Assembly: GCA_028291945.1 (NCBI GenBank)
Contig: JAQGNH010000444.1
Span: 1 to 58,875, forward strand
Origin: Betaproteobacteria bacterium
GTDB taxonomy: Bacteria > Pseudomonadota > Gammaproteobacteria > Burkholderiales > SG8-41
Length of the DNA stretch: 58,875 nucleotides
Reading direction: 5' to 3'
Part shown: piece by piece, positions 18,419 through 27,420 of the stretch
How the letters are laid out: the number at the start of each line of letters is the position of its first letter
Numbering within the stretch: position 1 is the first letter of the stretch
Translations under genes and position numbers: made by a program
The notes under the pieces: model-generated
The model's input: the letters and a program-made list of their open reading frames with translations, nothing else
The model's database searches: none
Told to the model about the DNA's origin: nothing

Positions 18419-19390
18419 CTACTTGAGCATTCCCATTTCTGCCAGCGCGCGTCGGTAGTTTTCGTGCTCGCGCTCGAGGAAAGCGGGGAGCTCGCGGTGA
18501 CCGATCAGCTCAATGGTCCAGTAATTCTGCTCGAGGTCTTTCCTGATGTAGTCGCTTTGCATGACCTGCGAGATCGCCTGGTCCCAGTACGCGGTCTGCG
18601 CCTCGTCGAGACCCTTGGGACCGAACACGGTATAGAAGACATTCGCATCGACAGCGACACCCTGCTCGCGCAACGTCGGGACGTTTGCAAGCGGGCCGAG
18701 ATGACGCTTAGGCGCGCCGACGGCGATGATGCGGATTTTTCCAGCCTGCGCGAGCTGAGAAGCACTACCGGGGCTTTGCACACCCACATCGAGGTGACCG
18801 CCGGCGACCTGTATGGCCGTGTCGGCGCCTGAGTTGAACACGACGGCCTTGATTTTTGTCGGATCGGCGCCGGCCTGTCGCGCGAGCGTCGCGATCGAAA
18901 TGTGCAGCGGATTGCCTGCTGCCGTGGAAAAGCCGAATGACAGCGACGCGGGATCTTTCCGAAGACGCTCGACGATATCGCGCGCGGTCTTGATAGGCGA
19001 ATCCGCGCGTACGAAGTAAACCTGGTACTCGTCGAGCATCTTGACGATCGGCGTGACGTCGCGATGGGTCAGCGTGCCGCGACTGGCCGCGATCGTGGTG
19101 AGCCAGCTCGAGGAGGCGAGGCCGAGATAGTGCGCATTGGCCGGATGGCCGTTCAGATACGCAAACGCAACGGCCTGTCCACCGCCGGGCTTGTTAACGA
19201 CGTTCACCGGGTTCGCGAGCTTCGCATCCTGCAACATGCGCTGCATCGAGCGTCCGATGCGGTCGTTCGCGCCACCCGGCGCAGCGCCGACGATGAGCTC
19301 GACGGGGCGCTCGGGTTTCCAGCCGGTCTGTGGGACCTGGGCCGAAACGAGAGCTGGAAACAGAGCGATCAGCAGCGCAGTACAGCGCAT
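18419..19390 (-). CDS. Bug-family periplasmic solute-binding protein
   Basis: 323 residues, signal peptide ending VSAQ. Divergent member: the usual '[12 protein letters not shown]' opening is 'WKPERPVELIVGAAPGGANDRIGRSMQRML', followed by 'VVNKPGGGQAVAFAYLNGHP'. This form is typical of Bug proteins binding tricarboxylate-like ligands. GAGGAGGAG just before ATG is a strong ribosome site, 10 nt after the LeuD-like stop, so it is co-transcribed with the leuCD-like genes and may deliver their substrate. Confidence 0.93.
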   Translation of the reverse strand: MRCTALLIALFPALVSAQVPQTGWKPERPVELIVGAAPGGANDRIGRSMQRMLQDAKLANPVNVVNKPGGGQAVAFAYLNGHPANAHYLGLASSSWLTTIAASRGTLTHRDVTPIVKMLDEYQVYFVRADSPIKTARDIVERLRKDPASLSFGFSTAAGNPLHISIATLARQAGADPTKIKAVVFNSGADTAIQVAGGHLDVGVQSPGSASQLAQAGKIRIIAVGAPKRHLGPLANVPTLREQGVAVDANVFYTVFGPKGLDEAQTAYWDQAISQVMQSDYIRKDLEQNYWTIELIGHRELPAFLEREHENYRRALAEMGMLK

Positions 19391-19400
19391 GGACTCCTCC

Positions 19401-20027
19401 TCACATTATTGTGGCCCGCCAGGGCATTTTTCTGCGATACGCCGCCTCGAAAGCTTCGATCTCGGGCAGGTGCTCGAGGGTTACGCCGACATCGTCGAGG
19501 CCTTTGATGAGGCGCTCCTTGCGAGTCGCGTCAAGATCGAAAGCGTGTCGTGCGCCATCCGGCGCCGTCACCGTCTGCGCAGGCAGGTCTACGGTTAGGG
19601 TCGAACCCGGCGCTGACTCGAGCTGACGCCAGAGTCCTCGCACCTCACTCGCAGTCAGAACGACCGGCACGATTCCGTTCTGCATGCAGTTTCCGACGAA
19701 AACGTCGCCGAAGCTCGCTCCAATCAGCGCACGCACGCCGAAATCGAGAACCGCATACGCTGCGCTTTCGCGCGATGAGCCGCAGCCGAAATCGGGCCCT
19801 GTAACGAGTATGCGTGCTCCACAGTATGCAGGCTGGTTGAGCACGAAAGCCGGTCTTGGCTGGTCGTGCTCGTCGAAACGCAGGTCGTGCAGAAAGACGT
19901 TTGAGTAATCGGTGTGTCCAGGACGGCGGCGGATGCGTTGAAAGCGTCCCGGCACGATCATCCCGGTATCGATTTTGGCGATGTCCAGCGGTGCGGCGAT
20001 CGCGGTGAGCGTGGTGAAGGGCTCCAT
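19401..20027 (-). CDS. LeuD-like small subunit of an aconitase-superfamily hydro-lyase
   Basis: 208 residues from ATG 20027, preceded by AGGTGA that overlaps the end of the leuC-like gene. Swivel-domain motifs: 'DIAKIDTGMIVPGRF' (family: D-x-N-V-D-T-D-x-I-x-P-x-x-F), 'DFGCGSSRESAAYAVLDFGVRALIGASFGDVF' with the active-site Ser, and 'NGIVPVVL'. Partner of the large subunit encoded 4 nt upstream. With the paralogous LeuC features and a Bug gene downstream, a catabolic hydratase (for example of methylmalate-, maleate- or tartrate-like acids) is as likely as leucine synthesis. Confidence 0.9.
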   Translation of the reverse strand: MEPFTTLTAIAAPLDIAKIDTGMIVPGRFQRIRRRPGHTDYSNVFLHDLRFDEHDQPRPAFVLNQPAYCGARILVTGPDFGCGSSRESAAYAVLDFGVRALIGASFGDVFVGNCMQNGIVPVVLTASEVRGLWRQLESAPGSTLTVDLPAQTVTAPDGARHAFDLDATRKERLIKGLDDVGVTLEHLPEIEAFEAAYRRKMPWRATIM

Positions 20028-20031
20028 CCGT

Positions 20032-21447
20032 TCACCTCGCGAGCGCACGCACGTCGGTCAGTCTGCCGGTGACCGCTGCGGCTGCGGCCATGGCCGGGCT
20101 CATGATGTGCGTGAGCGCGCCGGGGCCCTGCCGCCCCTCGAAATTGCGGTTTGTGGTCGACGCCGAACGCGCGCCACGGGGAACTGTGTCGCCGTTCGAG
20201 CCGCCACACATCGAGCAACTCGAGTCGCGCCATTCGAAACCGGCTTCGAGAAAGATGCGGTCGAGGCCTTCGGATTCGGCTTGAAGCTTTACGGCGGTCG
20301 ACCCCGGGACGACCATCGCAGGCACAACCGTGCGTCGCCCCTCGACCACCTGGGCGGCCGCACGCAGATCCTCGATGCGTGCGTTGGTGCAGGAGCCGAT
20401 GAAAACGCGATCCACCGTAATCCCCGAAAGCGGTGTGCCGGGCGCGAGCTGCATGTATTGAAGCGCACGCTCGACACGGCGACGACGGTCGCTATCATCG
20501 ATCGATGCAGGATCAGGCACGCACGCAGTGATCGGTGAGGCGTCTTCGGGGCTCGTGCCCCAGCTCACCATCGGGGCGAGTGTTGTCACGTCTATCGCGA
20601 GCTCACGCTCGAAGCGCGCATCGTTATCCGAAGGCAGCGTACGCCAGTGACGGATCGCGTCTTCCCAGTCCGCGCCTTTGGGTGCATACGGTCTGCCGAG
20701 CAAATATGCGTAGGTGGTGTCGTCCGGTGCAACCATGCCGATGCGTGCGCCGGCTTCGATCGACATGTTGCAGATCGTCAGACGCGCTTCCATCGACATC
20801 GCCCGTATCGTCGAGCCCGCGTACTCCACCGCATGACCCACCGCGCCGCCGATGCCGATACGTGCAATGATCGCAAGGATCACGTCTTTCGCAGTTACGT
20901 GTTGCGGCAACGTGCCCTCGATGTTGATGCGCATGTTCCTGGGCTTGCGCTGCCACAACGTCTGCGTTGCGAGCACGTGACGCTCCTGGTTGGACTGTCC
21001 TATCGGAATGGCAAGCGAGCCCATCGCGCCTTGTGTCGCCGTGTGCGAGTCGCAGCACGTGATGAGGAGCCCGGGTTGGGTAAGCCCAAGCTCGGGGCCG
21101 ATCACATGCGTGATACCCTGCGCGGGATCGTCCATACCGATATGAGCGATGCCGAACTCGCGCGTGTTCTGGCTCAGCCATTCCACTACGTTGCGGATCT
21201 CTGGATTCGTAATGCCTGCAATCCCGGCAGCGCGATTGATACTGGGAAGATAATGATCCGTCACGGCCAGTGTCTGCTGAGGCTTGCGGACTTTGCGTCC
21301 TTCGATTCGAAGCTGGTCGAACGCGAGAAACGTTCCACCTTCGTGAACGAGATTGAGGTCGACGAACAGGAGCTCCTCACCACCGGGTCGCGGCACGATG
21401 ACGTGCTGCGACCAGATCTTGTCCAGCATCGTGCGCGGTTCACTCAT
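20032..21447 (-). CDS. LeuC-like large subunit of an aconitase-superfamily hydro-lyase
   Basis: 471 residues, the normal LeuC length. [4Fe-4S] ligands are in 'FIGSCTNARI' and 'SSCSMCGGSNGD'. Differences from biosynthetic LeuC occur at otherwise constant places: LITCCDSHTATQGA instead of VCGDSHTATHGA, and 'IGQSNQERHVLATQTL' instead of 'IGTSEVEHVLATQTL'. These substrate-side changes and the company of a Bug gene suggest a different hydroxy-acid substrate. The ATG overlaps the end of the TPP-enzyme relic (21440-21622) in the other frame, so translation may be coupled to it. Confidence 0.9.
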   Translation of the reverse strand: MSEPRTMLDKIWSQHVIVPRPGGEELLFVDLNLVHEGGTFLAFDQLRIEGRKVRKPQQTLAVTDHYLPSINRAAGIAGITNPEIRNVVEWLSQNTREFGIAHIGMDDPAQGITHVIGPELGLTQPGLLITCCDSHTATQGAMGSLAIPIGQSNQERHVLATQTLWQRKPRNMRINIEGTLPQHVTAKDVILAIIARIGIGGAVGHAVEYAGSTIRAMSMEARLTICNMSIEAGARIGMVAPDDTTYAYLLGRPYAPKGADWEDAIRHWRTLPSDNDARFERELAIDVTTLAPMVSWGTSPEDASPITACVPDPASIDDSDRRRRVERALQYMQLAPGTPLSGITVDRVFIGSCTNARIEDLRAAAQVVEGRRTVVPAMVVPGSTAVKLQAESEGLDRIFLEAGFEWRDSSCSMCGGSNGDTVPRGARSASTTNRNFEGRQGPGALTHIMSPAMAAAAAVTGRLTDVRALAR

Positions 21448-21622
21448 CGCGTCTTCGCCTCAAAGCCTGAACTCGATCAGCAAGGGTCCGCGCTGCGTGC
21501 CGCACGCCCTCGACCTTATCGAGTGCAGCGACGCAATGCATTGCGGAGGTACCCGGATTGCTGAAACTGACCTCGACATCGTTCACCACCAGTGTGCGCA
21601 CGAGACTTTCCGCGCCGTTCAT
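21440..21622 (-). pseudogene. N-terminal relic of a TPP-dependent (acetolactate synthase-like) enzyme
   Basis: From ATG 21622 the first ~41 residues read 'MNGAESLVRTLVVNDVEVSF' then 'SNPGTSAMHCVAALDKVEGVR', the start of the acetolactate synthase-like TPP enzyme family. The expected continuation with the catalytic Glu and 'AADGYAR' is replaced by 19 unrelated residues ending RRRRDE and a stop that overlaps the leuC-like ATG. About 500 residues of the enzyme are missing. The remaining frame may survive because it helps translate leuC. Confidence 0.75.
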
Positions 21623-21686
21623 TCTTCTCCTCCGCCCTGAAAGCCAACGCCGCATTATGCAGTCAATTGGCAGCCCTTACATAAAC

Positions 21687-21725
21687 GCAAGAACCCGACA
21701 TGCGTGTGCGGGTTCGAGCTTGCCG
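21687..21725. other. Hairpin between divergent leuC-like and aldo/keto reductase genes
   Basis: GAACCCG (21691-21697) pairs with CGGGTTC (21709-21715) around an 11-nt loop, and the stem can extend past a small bulge by GCAAG (21687-21691) with CTTGC (21719-21723). No T-run follows. It could be an operator or a transcript leader structure; nothing more can be said. Confidence 0.45.
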
Positions 21726-21829
21726 CCGGTAACGACCGGCCACATCATGATTCGGCTCGCGCCTCATGCGAACACCGATCTGCCCGAGCTCCACGTGCGC
21801 TCTTGGACATGCTCCGCTCGAAAGCTTCC

Positions 21830-22663
21830 ATGAAAACAGTCGCATTGCCCGCCGGCGAGCGCGTCCCTGCGTTCGGTCAGGGCACGTGGCACATTGGCGA
21901 GGACCCGCGAATGCGAGCGGAAGAAATCGCCACGCTCAGACTGGGGCTCGATCTCGGCGCGACGTTGATCGACACCGCCGAGATGTATGGCGAAGGCAAA
22001 GCAGAGGAGCTGATTGGCGAAGCGATTGCCGGCCGCCGTGACGAAGTGTTCCTGGTAAGCAAAGTCTATCCGCACAACGCTTCGCGCCGGGGTGCAGTCG
22101 CTGCGTGCGAGCGGAGTCTGCAGCGCCTTAAAACCGACCGCCTCGATTTGTATCTTCTGCACTGGCGCGGCAACATTCCATTGGCCGAAACCATGGCCGC
22201 GTTCATGACTCTGCAGCAGTCCGGAAAAATCCGCTACTACGGTGTGAGCAATCTCGATGTCGATGACATGGACGAATTGTGGTCGGTGCCGGGCGGGCGC
22301 GAGGTGCAAACGGATCAGGTCCTGTATAACCTCGCACGCCGCGGAATCGAGTGGGATCTTCTGCCGTGGCTGCGCGAGCGGCGAATACCCGTGATGGCCT
22401 ATTCACCCATCGAGCAAGGCAGAATCCTGCGCAAACCGGCGCTCGCCGATTTCGCCAAGCGCTACGGCATGACGCCCGCGCAGGCCGCACTTGCGTGGTT
22501 GCTCAAGGACGACGACATCATCGTCATTCCGAAAGCCGCCCACCGCGAGCGGCTGCAGGAGAACCTGGGCGCATTGAAGATCCGCTTGACGCCGAAGCAG
22601 CTCGCCGAGCTCGATCGAATCTTTCCGCCTCCGAATGGCCCGCAACCGCTCGAGATGCTCTGA
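21830..22663 (+). CDS. Aldo/keto reductase
   Basis: 277 residues from ATG 21830 (MKTVALPAGERV). NADPH-dependent TIM-barrel reductase with catalytic tetrad Asp in 'LIDTAEMYGEGKAEELIGEA', Tyr in the same segment, Lys in 'FLVSKVYPHNAS' and His in 'LYLLHWRG'. Later 'YYGVSNLDVDDM' and 'IVIPKAAHRERLQENLGAL' form the cofactor pocket. Close to the YeaE/2,5-diketo-gluconate reductase type. An alternative ATG at 21809 is possible. The quinone oxidoreductase gene begins 17 nt downstream, forming a two-gene redox operon. Confidence 0.93.
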   Translation: MKTVALPAGERVPAFGQGTWHIGEDPRMRAEEIATLRLGLDLGATLIDTAEMYGEGKAEELIGEAIAGRRDEVFLVSKVYPHNASRRGAVAACERSLQRLKTDRLDLYLLHWRGNIPLAETMAAFMTLQQSGKIRYYGVSNLDVDDMDELWSVPGGREVQTDQVLYNLARRGIEWDLLPWLRERRIPVMAYSPIEQGRILRKPALADFAKRYGMTPAQAALAWLLKDDDIIVIPKAAHRERLQENLGALKIRLTPKQLAELDRIFPPPNGPQPLEML

Positions 22664-22680
22664 TTCGACGCGTAAACCCG

Positions 22681-23685
22681 ATGGCCCGCACTTCGGCAAA
22701 AGCACGTGCCCCCGTTCTTCCGGACACGATGAATGCGGCGGCGATCGATCGATTCGGTCCACCCGAGGTGCTCACGTTGCACACACTTCCCGTGCCCGAT
22801 GCCGGTTCACGCGAAGTGCTGATCGAGATGCACGCAGCCGGCGTGGGAGTGTGGGACGCAGAAGTGCGCGACGGTTCATGGCGGCCGTATGGACGAGCGC
22901 GCTTTCCCCTGGTCATCGGGACGGACGGCGCGGGCGTCGTCGTCGCCAAGGGTTCCAGCGTACGTCGATTTAATCTCGGTGACCGCGTATGGGCGTACCA
23001 CTATGCCAACCCTAAAGGCGGCTTTTACGCCGAGTATGTTGCTGTAGACGCAGCACGCGTCGGCCATGTACCTGTGCTGCTCGATCTGTTGCAGGCTGGC
23101 GCCGGTGCAGTGACCTCACTCACTGCGCTGCAAGGCATCGACGGGCATCTGAACGTCAAACGCGGTGAGACCGTGCTGGTGTTCGGCGCATCAGGCGCAG
23201 TCGGCACGCTTGCGGTGCAGTTTGCAAAGCTCAGAAATGCGCGCGTGCTCGGAACCGCGTCCGGACGCCAGGCGACGCGGCTCGTGCAGGCGCTCGGCGC
23301 CGATGCCGTGATCGAGGCGCGCAGTGTTAACGCGATCGAGGAGCTGCGTGAGCTTGCGCCGGGCGGTCTCGATGCGGTGCTTGCACTGGCCGGCGGAGAG
23401 GCGCTCGAGCGCATGATTGATTGCGTGAAGACGGGTGGCCGGGTCGCCTATCCAAACGGCGTCGAGCCCGAGCCGCGCCGTCGCGACGGCATCCGCATGC
23501 AGGCGTACGACGCAGAGGCGAGCCCGGGACAGTTCACGCGCCTGGGCCGCGCGGCAGCCGAAGCACGGTTACGCGTGGTCGTCGCAGCTGCCTATCCGCT
23601 GGCGCAAGCGGCTCGCGCTCACGAACGGCTAGCGCGCGGGCACATACTCGGCAGAATCGCTTTACGCATACGCCGGCACGTGTGA
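22681..23685 (+). CDS. Medium-chain dehydrogenase, quinone oxidoreductase (QOR) type
   Basis: 334 residues; zinc-free MDR family. N-terminal GroES-like domain ('AAAIDRFGPPEVLTLHTLPVPDAG', 'GTDGAGVVVAKGSSVRRFNLGDRVWAY'), then Rossmann motif GASGAVG in 'TVLVFGASGAVGTLAVQFAKL'. Cysteines for a structural zinc are absent. Reduces quinones or enones with NADPH. The longer open frame upstream overlaps the aldo/keto reductase, so the ATG at 22681 is preferred. Convergent with the Bug gene downstream. Confidence 0.93.
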   Translation: MARTSAKARAPVLPDTMNAAAIDRFGPPEVLTLHTLPVPDAGSREVLIEMHAAGVGVWDAEVRDGSWRPYGRARFPLVIGTDGAGVVVAKGSSVRRFNLGDRVWAYHYANPKGGFYAEYVAVDAARVGHVPVLLDLLQAGAGAVTSLTALQGIDGHLNVKRGETVLVFGASGAVGTLAVQFAKLRNARVLGTASGRQATRLVQALGADAVIEARSVNAIEELRELAPGGLDAVLALAGGEALERMIDCVKTGGRVAYPNGVEPEPRRRDGIRMQAYDAEASPGQFTRLGRAAAEARLRVVVAAAYPLAQAARAHERLARGHILGRIALRIRRHV

Positions 23686-23741
23686 CGAGCGGCTTCGTCA
23701 GACTGAGCGACCGCTGCATCGAGCGCGCACCTTGTCGCGTG

Positions 23742-24722
23742 TCACTCTGGTTTAACGCCCGAGTCCTTCACGACCTTCGCCCAGCGCGGGATCTCTTTTT
23801 TCAGGTGGGCGGCGAATGCGTCCGGCGTGTTGGCCACGACGAACAGACCCTGTGCGGCCATCCGGCCTTTCACCTCGGGCACGTTGAGCGCCGCGACTGA
23901 TTCCGCGTGGAGCTTGGTGACGATGTCCCGCTGCACCGCAGAGGGTGCGAATAACCCGAACCACGTACTCGCTTCGTATTGCGGCAGCCCGGACTCCGAA
24001 GCCGTCGGTATATCCGGCGCCGTTGAAACCCGCTGCAGCGATGTCACCGCGAGGCCTCTCAGCTTGCCGGAGCGGGCGAGCGGCAGCGATACGGGCAAAT
24101 TCGAAAACACCATCGAGATCTGACCGCCCATGGCGTCTGCGACAGCCGGTCCTTCACCCTTGTACGGCACGAAGAGCAGATCGACACCCGCGCTCAGCTT
24201 GAACAATTCGCCCGCCATATGCGGAGTGCCTCCCGAGGCCGCACCGAAGGACAATTGTCCGGGCTGTGCTTTTGCGAGTGCGACGAGATCCTTCACCGTT
24301 CTCACCGGCAACGAAGGATGCACGACGATAAGGAGTGGTGAGGTCGCGATCTCCGTCACACCGACGAAATCCCGCAGCGCGTCGTAGCCGACCTTCCCGT
24401 ACATGGCGGGCACGACGGCCTGAGTCGTCTGCGAACCGACGAGCAGCGTGTAACCGTCAGGAGCGGCCTTGGCGACGTACTCCGTGCCGATGATGCCGCT
24501 CGCTCCGGTGCGGTTTTCGACGAAAAACGTGTGACCTGCGCGCTCTGTCAATCTTTGCGCAAGGATGCGCGCAGTCAGGTCGACACCCCCGCCAGCCGCA
24601 AAGGGGACGACGATGCGAACGGGTTTAGTCGGATACGTCTGGGCGAACGCCGCGGGTATCGCTGCGGCGCAGAGCGCCAGAAACAATCCTGTTCGAATGA
24701 GATCAAGGCCGCGCAGTTTCAT
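23742..24722 (-). CDS. Bug-family periplasmic solute-binding protein
   Basis: 326 residues from ATG 24722, placed after AGGAG at 6-nt spacing; an ATG 27 nt upstream would overlap that site. Signal peptide ending AAFAQ, then 'TYPTKPVRIVVPFAAGGGVDLTARILAQRL', 'VENRTGASGIIGTEYVAKAAPDGYTL' and 'FVPYKGEGPAVADAMGGQISMVF'. The Asp of 'GGGVDL' occupies the position that often contacts the ligand's amino group in Asp-containing Bug proteins. No membrane partners nearby. Confidence 0.95.
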   Translation of the reverse strand: MKLRGLDLIRTGLFLALCAAAIPAAFAQTYPTKPVRIVVPFAAGGGVDLTARILAQRLTERAGHTFFVENRTGASGIIGTEYVAKAAPDGYTLLVGSQTTQAVVPAMYGKVGYDALRDFVGVTEIATSPLLIVVHPSLPVRTVKDLVALAKAQPGQLSFGAASGGTPHMAGELFKLSAGVDLLFVPYKGEGPAVADAMGGQISMVFSNLPVSLPLARSGKLRGLAVTSLQRVSTAPDIPTASESGLPQYEASTWFGLFAPSAVQRDIVTKLHAESVAALNVPEVKGRMAAQGLFVVANTPDAFAAHLKKEIPRWAKVVKDSGVKPE

Positions 24723-24873
24723 GTGTTTCTCCTGCCATGTTTCTCCCATATTACCTCGCCGCAGCGTTGGATTGAGTACGAGCGGATGTCCCGCCAGGGG
24801 TGCTGCCGTGCGCAGCTAGACATCGGTTAACATCGCGGACCAATGTCGACTCAGCTACGAGGGGAACTTGCAT

Positions 24874-25902
24874 ATGCAGCGGAAAATAGCGGTGCTGGGT
24901 GCGGGCGCCATCGGAAGCAGTATTGGCGCAGATCTCACGCAAGGCGGCTATGACGTCACGATCGTCGATCAATGGCCTGCGCAGGTCGAAGCGCTGCAGA
25001 ACTCGGGGGTGCGCGTACAGATGACCGATCGGGAGGTGCACGTTCCCGTGCGCGCTCTGCATCTATGCGATCTTGCTTCGGCCAACGTCGAATTCGATAT
25101 CGTTTTCCTCGCAGTGAAATCAAACGATCACCGATGGCTTGCCGAATTCATCAAGCCGTACCTCAAGAGCGAGGGCGTGCTCGTCGCGACTCAGAACGGC
25201 ATGAACGACGATTCGATTGCATCGATCGTCGGACGCAGCCGCACCGTGGGCTGTGTGCTGGAGCTTTCGGCCGAAATCTTTACCCCGGGCCTTGTCAAGC
25301 GCAATACCACGCGCACCACAACGTGGTTCGCGGTGGGCGAGCTTGACGGCTTCTATACGCCTCGCGTGAAAGAAATCGAATCGATACTGAGCAAGGTGGG
25401 CCGCGTCGAGGTCACGAACAACATCTATGGCGCCAAGTGGACGAAGCTCATCGCCAATACCATGACGATGGGTCCTTTCGGATTGCTCGGATTGGGAAAT
25501 CGCGATGCGGCTGCGCTGCCCGGGATGTTCGACATGTCAGTCAAGCTGGGGAAGGAATCGCTCGCCGTCGGCGCGGCGCTGGGCTATCGCATGGAACCGA
25601 TCTTCGGCTTGCGCGCAGACGAATTCGCAGGCTCCGGCGAGGAGAACCTCGTGACGGCAATGAAAACCCTGCTTGGCCACGTGAGCAACGGACGCACGGC
25701 GCCGATCCATGATCACATCAAAGGTCGCAAGAGTGAAATGGAGTTCATCAGCGGCGTCGTTTCACGCAAAGGCAAAGAGCTCGGAATTCCGACGCCTCAC
25801 AACGACGCGGTGGTGGAAATCGACCGGCAGATCAACACGCGCGTGATCGAGATGGACGCGTCCAATTTCGAGCTGCTCAAGGAGCGCGTGGCGCCGCAGT
25901 AA
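24874..25902 (+). CDS. Ketopantoate reductase (PanE/ApbA)-family dehydrogenase
   Basis: 342 residues from ATG 24874, with AGGGG 9 nt upstream (an in-frame TTG at 24868 overlaps it). NAD(P)-binding GAGAIGSSIGADL at the N-terminus, 'VFLAVKSNDH', the 'ATQNGMND' loop and the catalytic Lys in 'IYGAKWTKLIANTMT' are all family traits. The C-terminal helical domain carries 'GRKSEMEFISGVVSRKGKELGIPTPHN', the usual substrate-side motif. Many such paralogues in Burkholderiales are not pantothenate enzymes, so the exact 2-keto-acid substrate is open. Followed by an amidohydrolase gene after 122 nt. Confidence 0.9.
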   Translation: MQRKIAVLGAGAIGSSIGADLTQGGYDVTIVDQWPAQVEALQNSGVRVQMTDREVHVPVRALHLCDLASANVEFDIVFLAVKSNDHRWLAEFIKPYLKSEGVLVATQNGMNDDSIASIVGRSRTVGCVLELSAEIFTPGLVKRNTTRTTTWFAVGELDGFYTPRVKEIESILSKVGRVEVTNNIYGAKWTKLIANTMTMGPFGLLGLGNRDAAALPGMFDMSVKLGKESLAVGAALGYRMEPIFGLRADEFAGSGEENLVTAMKTLLGHVSNGRTAPIHDHIKGRKSEMEFISGVVSRKGKELGIPTPHNDAVVEIDRQINTRVIEMDASNFELLKERVAPQ

Positions 25903-26024
25903 ATTTCGCGCTTGCCTGATGTGGTGATCGTGACCCTCCAGAACGTTGCGGCTCGCGAAGGCACGCTGCGACTTCGCATGGCCAATGTTGCTATGATCTC
26001 GTTCTATAACGCGTGGAGGTGGGA

Positions 26025-26855
26025 GTGCTGATCGTCGATTCTCAAGTTCACATCTGGGGTGCGGATACGCCGCAGCGTCCATGGCCGAAGCGCGCGGAAG
26101 CACAACGACCGGTGCCGCTCGGGAAGGACGCGTTGCTGCTCGAAATGGCCGCGGCGGGTGTGAACCGCGTCGTGATCGTTCCGCCCTCGTGGGAGGGAGA
26201 CCGCAACGATCTCGCCATCGAAGCGGCCGTTTCGCATCCGCAGCGTTTCGCGACCATGGGCCGGCTCGATCCCCAGGATCCGCGCTCGCGGGGGCAGATC
26301 ACGAACTGGCGCAAGCAACCGGGCATGCTGGGGCTGCGCTTCACGTTCCATATACCGGTGCTCGTAAGCCTCATCACCGAGGGACACATGGACTGGGTCT
26401 GGGGCGAAGCCGAACGTGCAGGCGTGCCGATTTACGTGCTGGTCCCTCATGCGCTGGTTCATCTGATCGACGACGTAGCGCAGCGTTATCCCGCACTGAA
26501 GCTCGTGATGGATCATCTTGCGCTGTCGAGCAGTAAAAAGGACGCCGCCGCTTTTGCTGAGTTCAACAAGCTGCTCGCGATCGCGAAGCGGCCGAATGTC
26601 GCAGCAAAGGTCAGCGCGCTGCCGTGCTATTCCACCGACAAGTATCCCTATCGGTCGCTGCACGGATATATCCGGCAGGCTTACGACGCGTTCGGCCCGC
26701 AGCGGCTGTTCTGGGGGAGCGACCTGTCGCGCTCTCCGATACCCTACCGCCAGCACGTGACGATGTTTACGGAAGAGATTCCGTGGCTGAACACTCAGGA
26801 CAAGGAATGGATCATGGGCCGCGGGGTGTGCGAGTGGATCGGATGGAAGATATAG
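26025..26855 (+). CDS. Amidohydrolase-2 family (metal-dependent TIM-barrel hydrolase/decarboxylase)
   Basis: 276 residues from GTG 26025, preceded by GGAGG at 5-nt spacing. 'IVDSQVHIWGADTPQRPWP' is the amidohydrolase-2 opening (D-x-x-x-H), with 'LVMDHLALSS' and 'RLFWGSDLSRSPIPYRQHV' providing the later His and Asp ligands. Relatives include 4-sulfomuconolactonase, gamma-resorcylate decarboxylase-like and L-fuconolactone hydrolase-like enzymes. Substrate not assignable. Codirectional with the preceding PanE-like gene. Confidence 0.9.
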   Translation: MLIVDSQVHIWGADTPQRPWPKRAEAQRPVPLGKDALLLEMAAAGVNRVVIVPPSWEGDRNDLAIEAAVSHPQRFATMGRLDPQDPRSRGQITNWRKQPGMLGLRFTFHIPVLVSLITEGHMDWVWGEAERAGVPIYVLVPHALVHLIDDVAQRYPALKLVMDHLALSSSKKDAAAFAEFNKLLAIAKRPNVAAKVSALPCYSTDKYPYRSLHGYIRQAYDAFGPQRLFWGSDLSRSPIPYRQHVTMFTEEIPWLNTQDKEWIMGRGVCEWIGWKI

Positions 26856-26985
26856 GCGGCAAATACTGTTTGCGCATCAGATCTCGCGCATGCGGCACAA
26901 GGGGATGCGCAGCAGGGCTCAAGTTCGTGCTCAGGCGTATGACCTCTCGTGGGACGCCGTCTGGTTCTTTGTGGCAGGTGCAGCA

Positions 26986-27399
26986 ATGAAATTCTCCAGA
27001 GCAGGTTGGGTGCTCCTCACTGTCGTAACGGCAGTGCTGGCAAGTGAGCCTGTGCTTGCCCGCGGCCACGGCGGCTCGGGCGGCGGCGGACGATCAGGGC
27101 ACCATTCGGGCGCCGCAAGGGCGGGACACCCTTCGGGCGTGCGTCACCACGGCACCTCACGACTTTTCGTGGGCGGCGTCGCAGCTGCGCCCGCCTTATG
27201 GCCGTGGTGGGACTATCCCGGCTACCGTGTCGCGGGCGTCTACCCAGGCGAACCTGTGTACTACATCGAACAAAACGATCCTGGGGAGCAGCCGCAAGGT
27301 GAGTGGCTCTACTGCCGCCCCGCGAACGCGTACTTTCCTTACGTCGCGGAATGTGCCACCGGCTGGGAGCGCGTAGCACCGCAGCTGCCGCCAGGTTAA
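26986..27399 (+). CDS. Secreted Gly/His-rich protein of unknown function
   Basis: 137 residues from ATG 26986 (AGGTG upstream). Signal peptide ending VLARG, then a low-complexity region rich in Gly, His, Ser and Arg (about 25-60), a hydrophobic 'LFVGGVAAAPALWPWW' stretch and a C-terminal 'QGEWLYCRPANAYFPYVAECATGWERV' domain. This Cys-containing terminal domain is common in small proteobacterial exported proteins whose role is unknown. The His-rich part could bind metals (inference). Confidence 0.8.
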   Translation: MKFSRAGWVLLTVVTAVLASEPVLARGHGGSGGGGRSGHHSGAARAGHPSGVRHHGTSRLFVGGVAAAPALWPWWDYPGYRVAGVYPGEPVYYIEQNDPGEQPQGEWLYCRPANAYFPYVAECATGWERVAPQLPPG

Positions 27400-27420
27400 T
27401 ATTTTTAATGGGCTAGAACG

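Noticed and set aside
20032-21447. Confident naming as leucine-biosynthetic leuC
   Set aside because: Deviations at constant positions and the missing leucine genes make the substrate uncertain.
20647-21564. 305-codon plus-strand frame opposite the leuC-like gene
   Set aside because: Arg/Cys/His-rich composition and full overlap with a well-supported gene mark it as a shadow.
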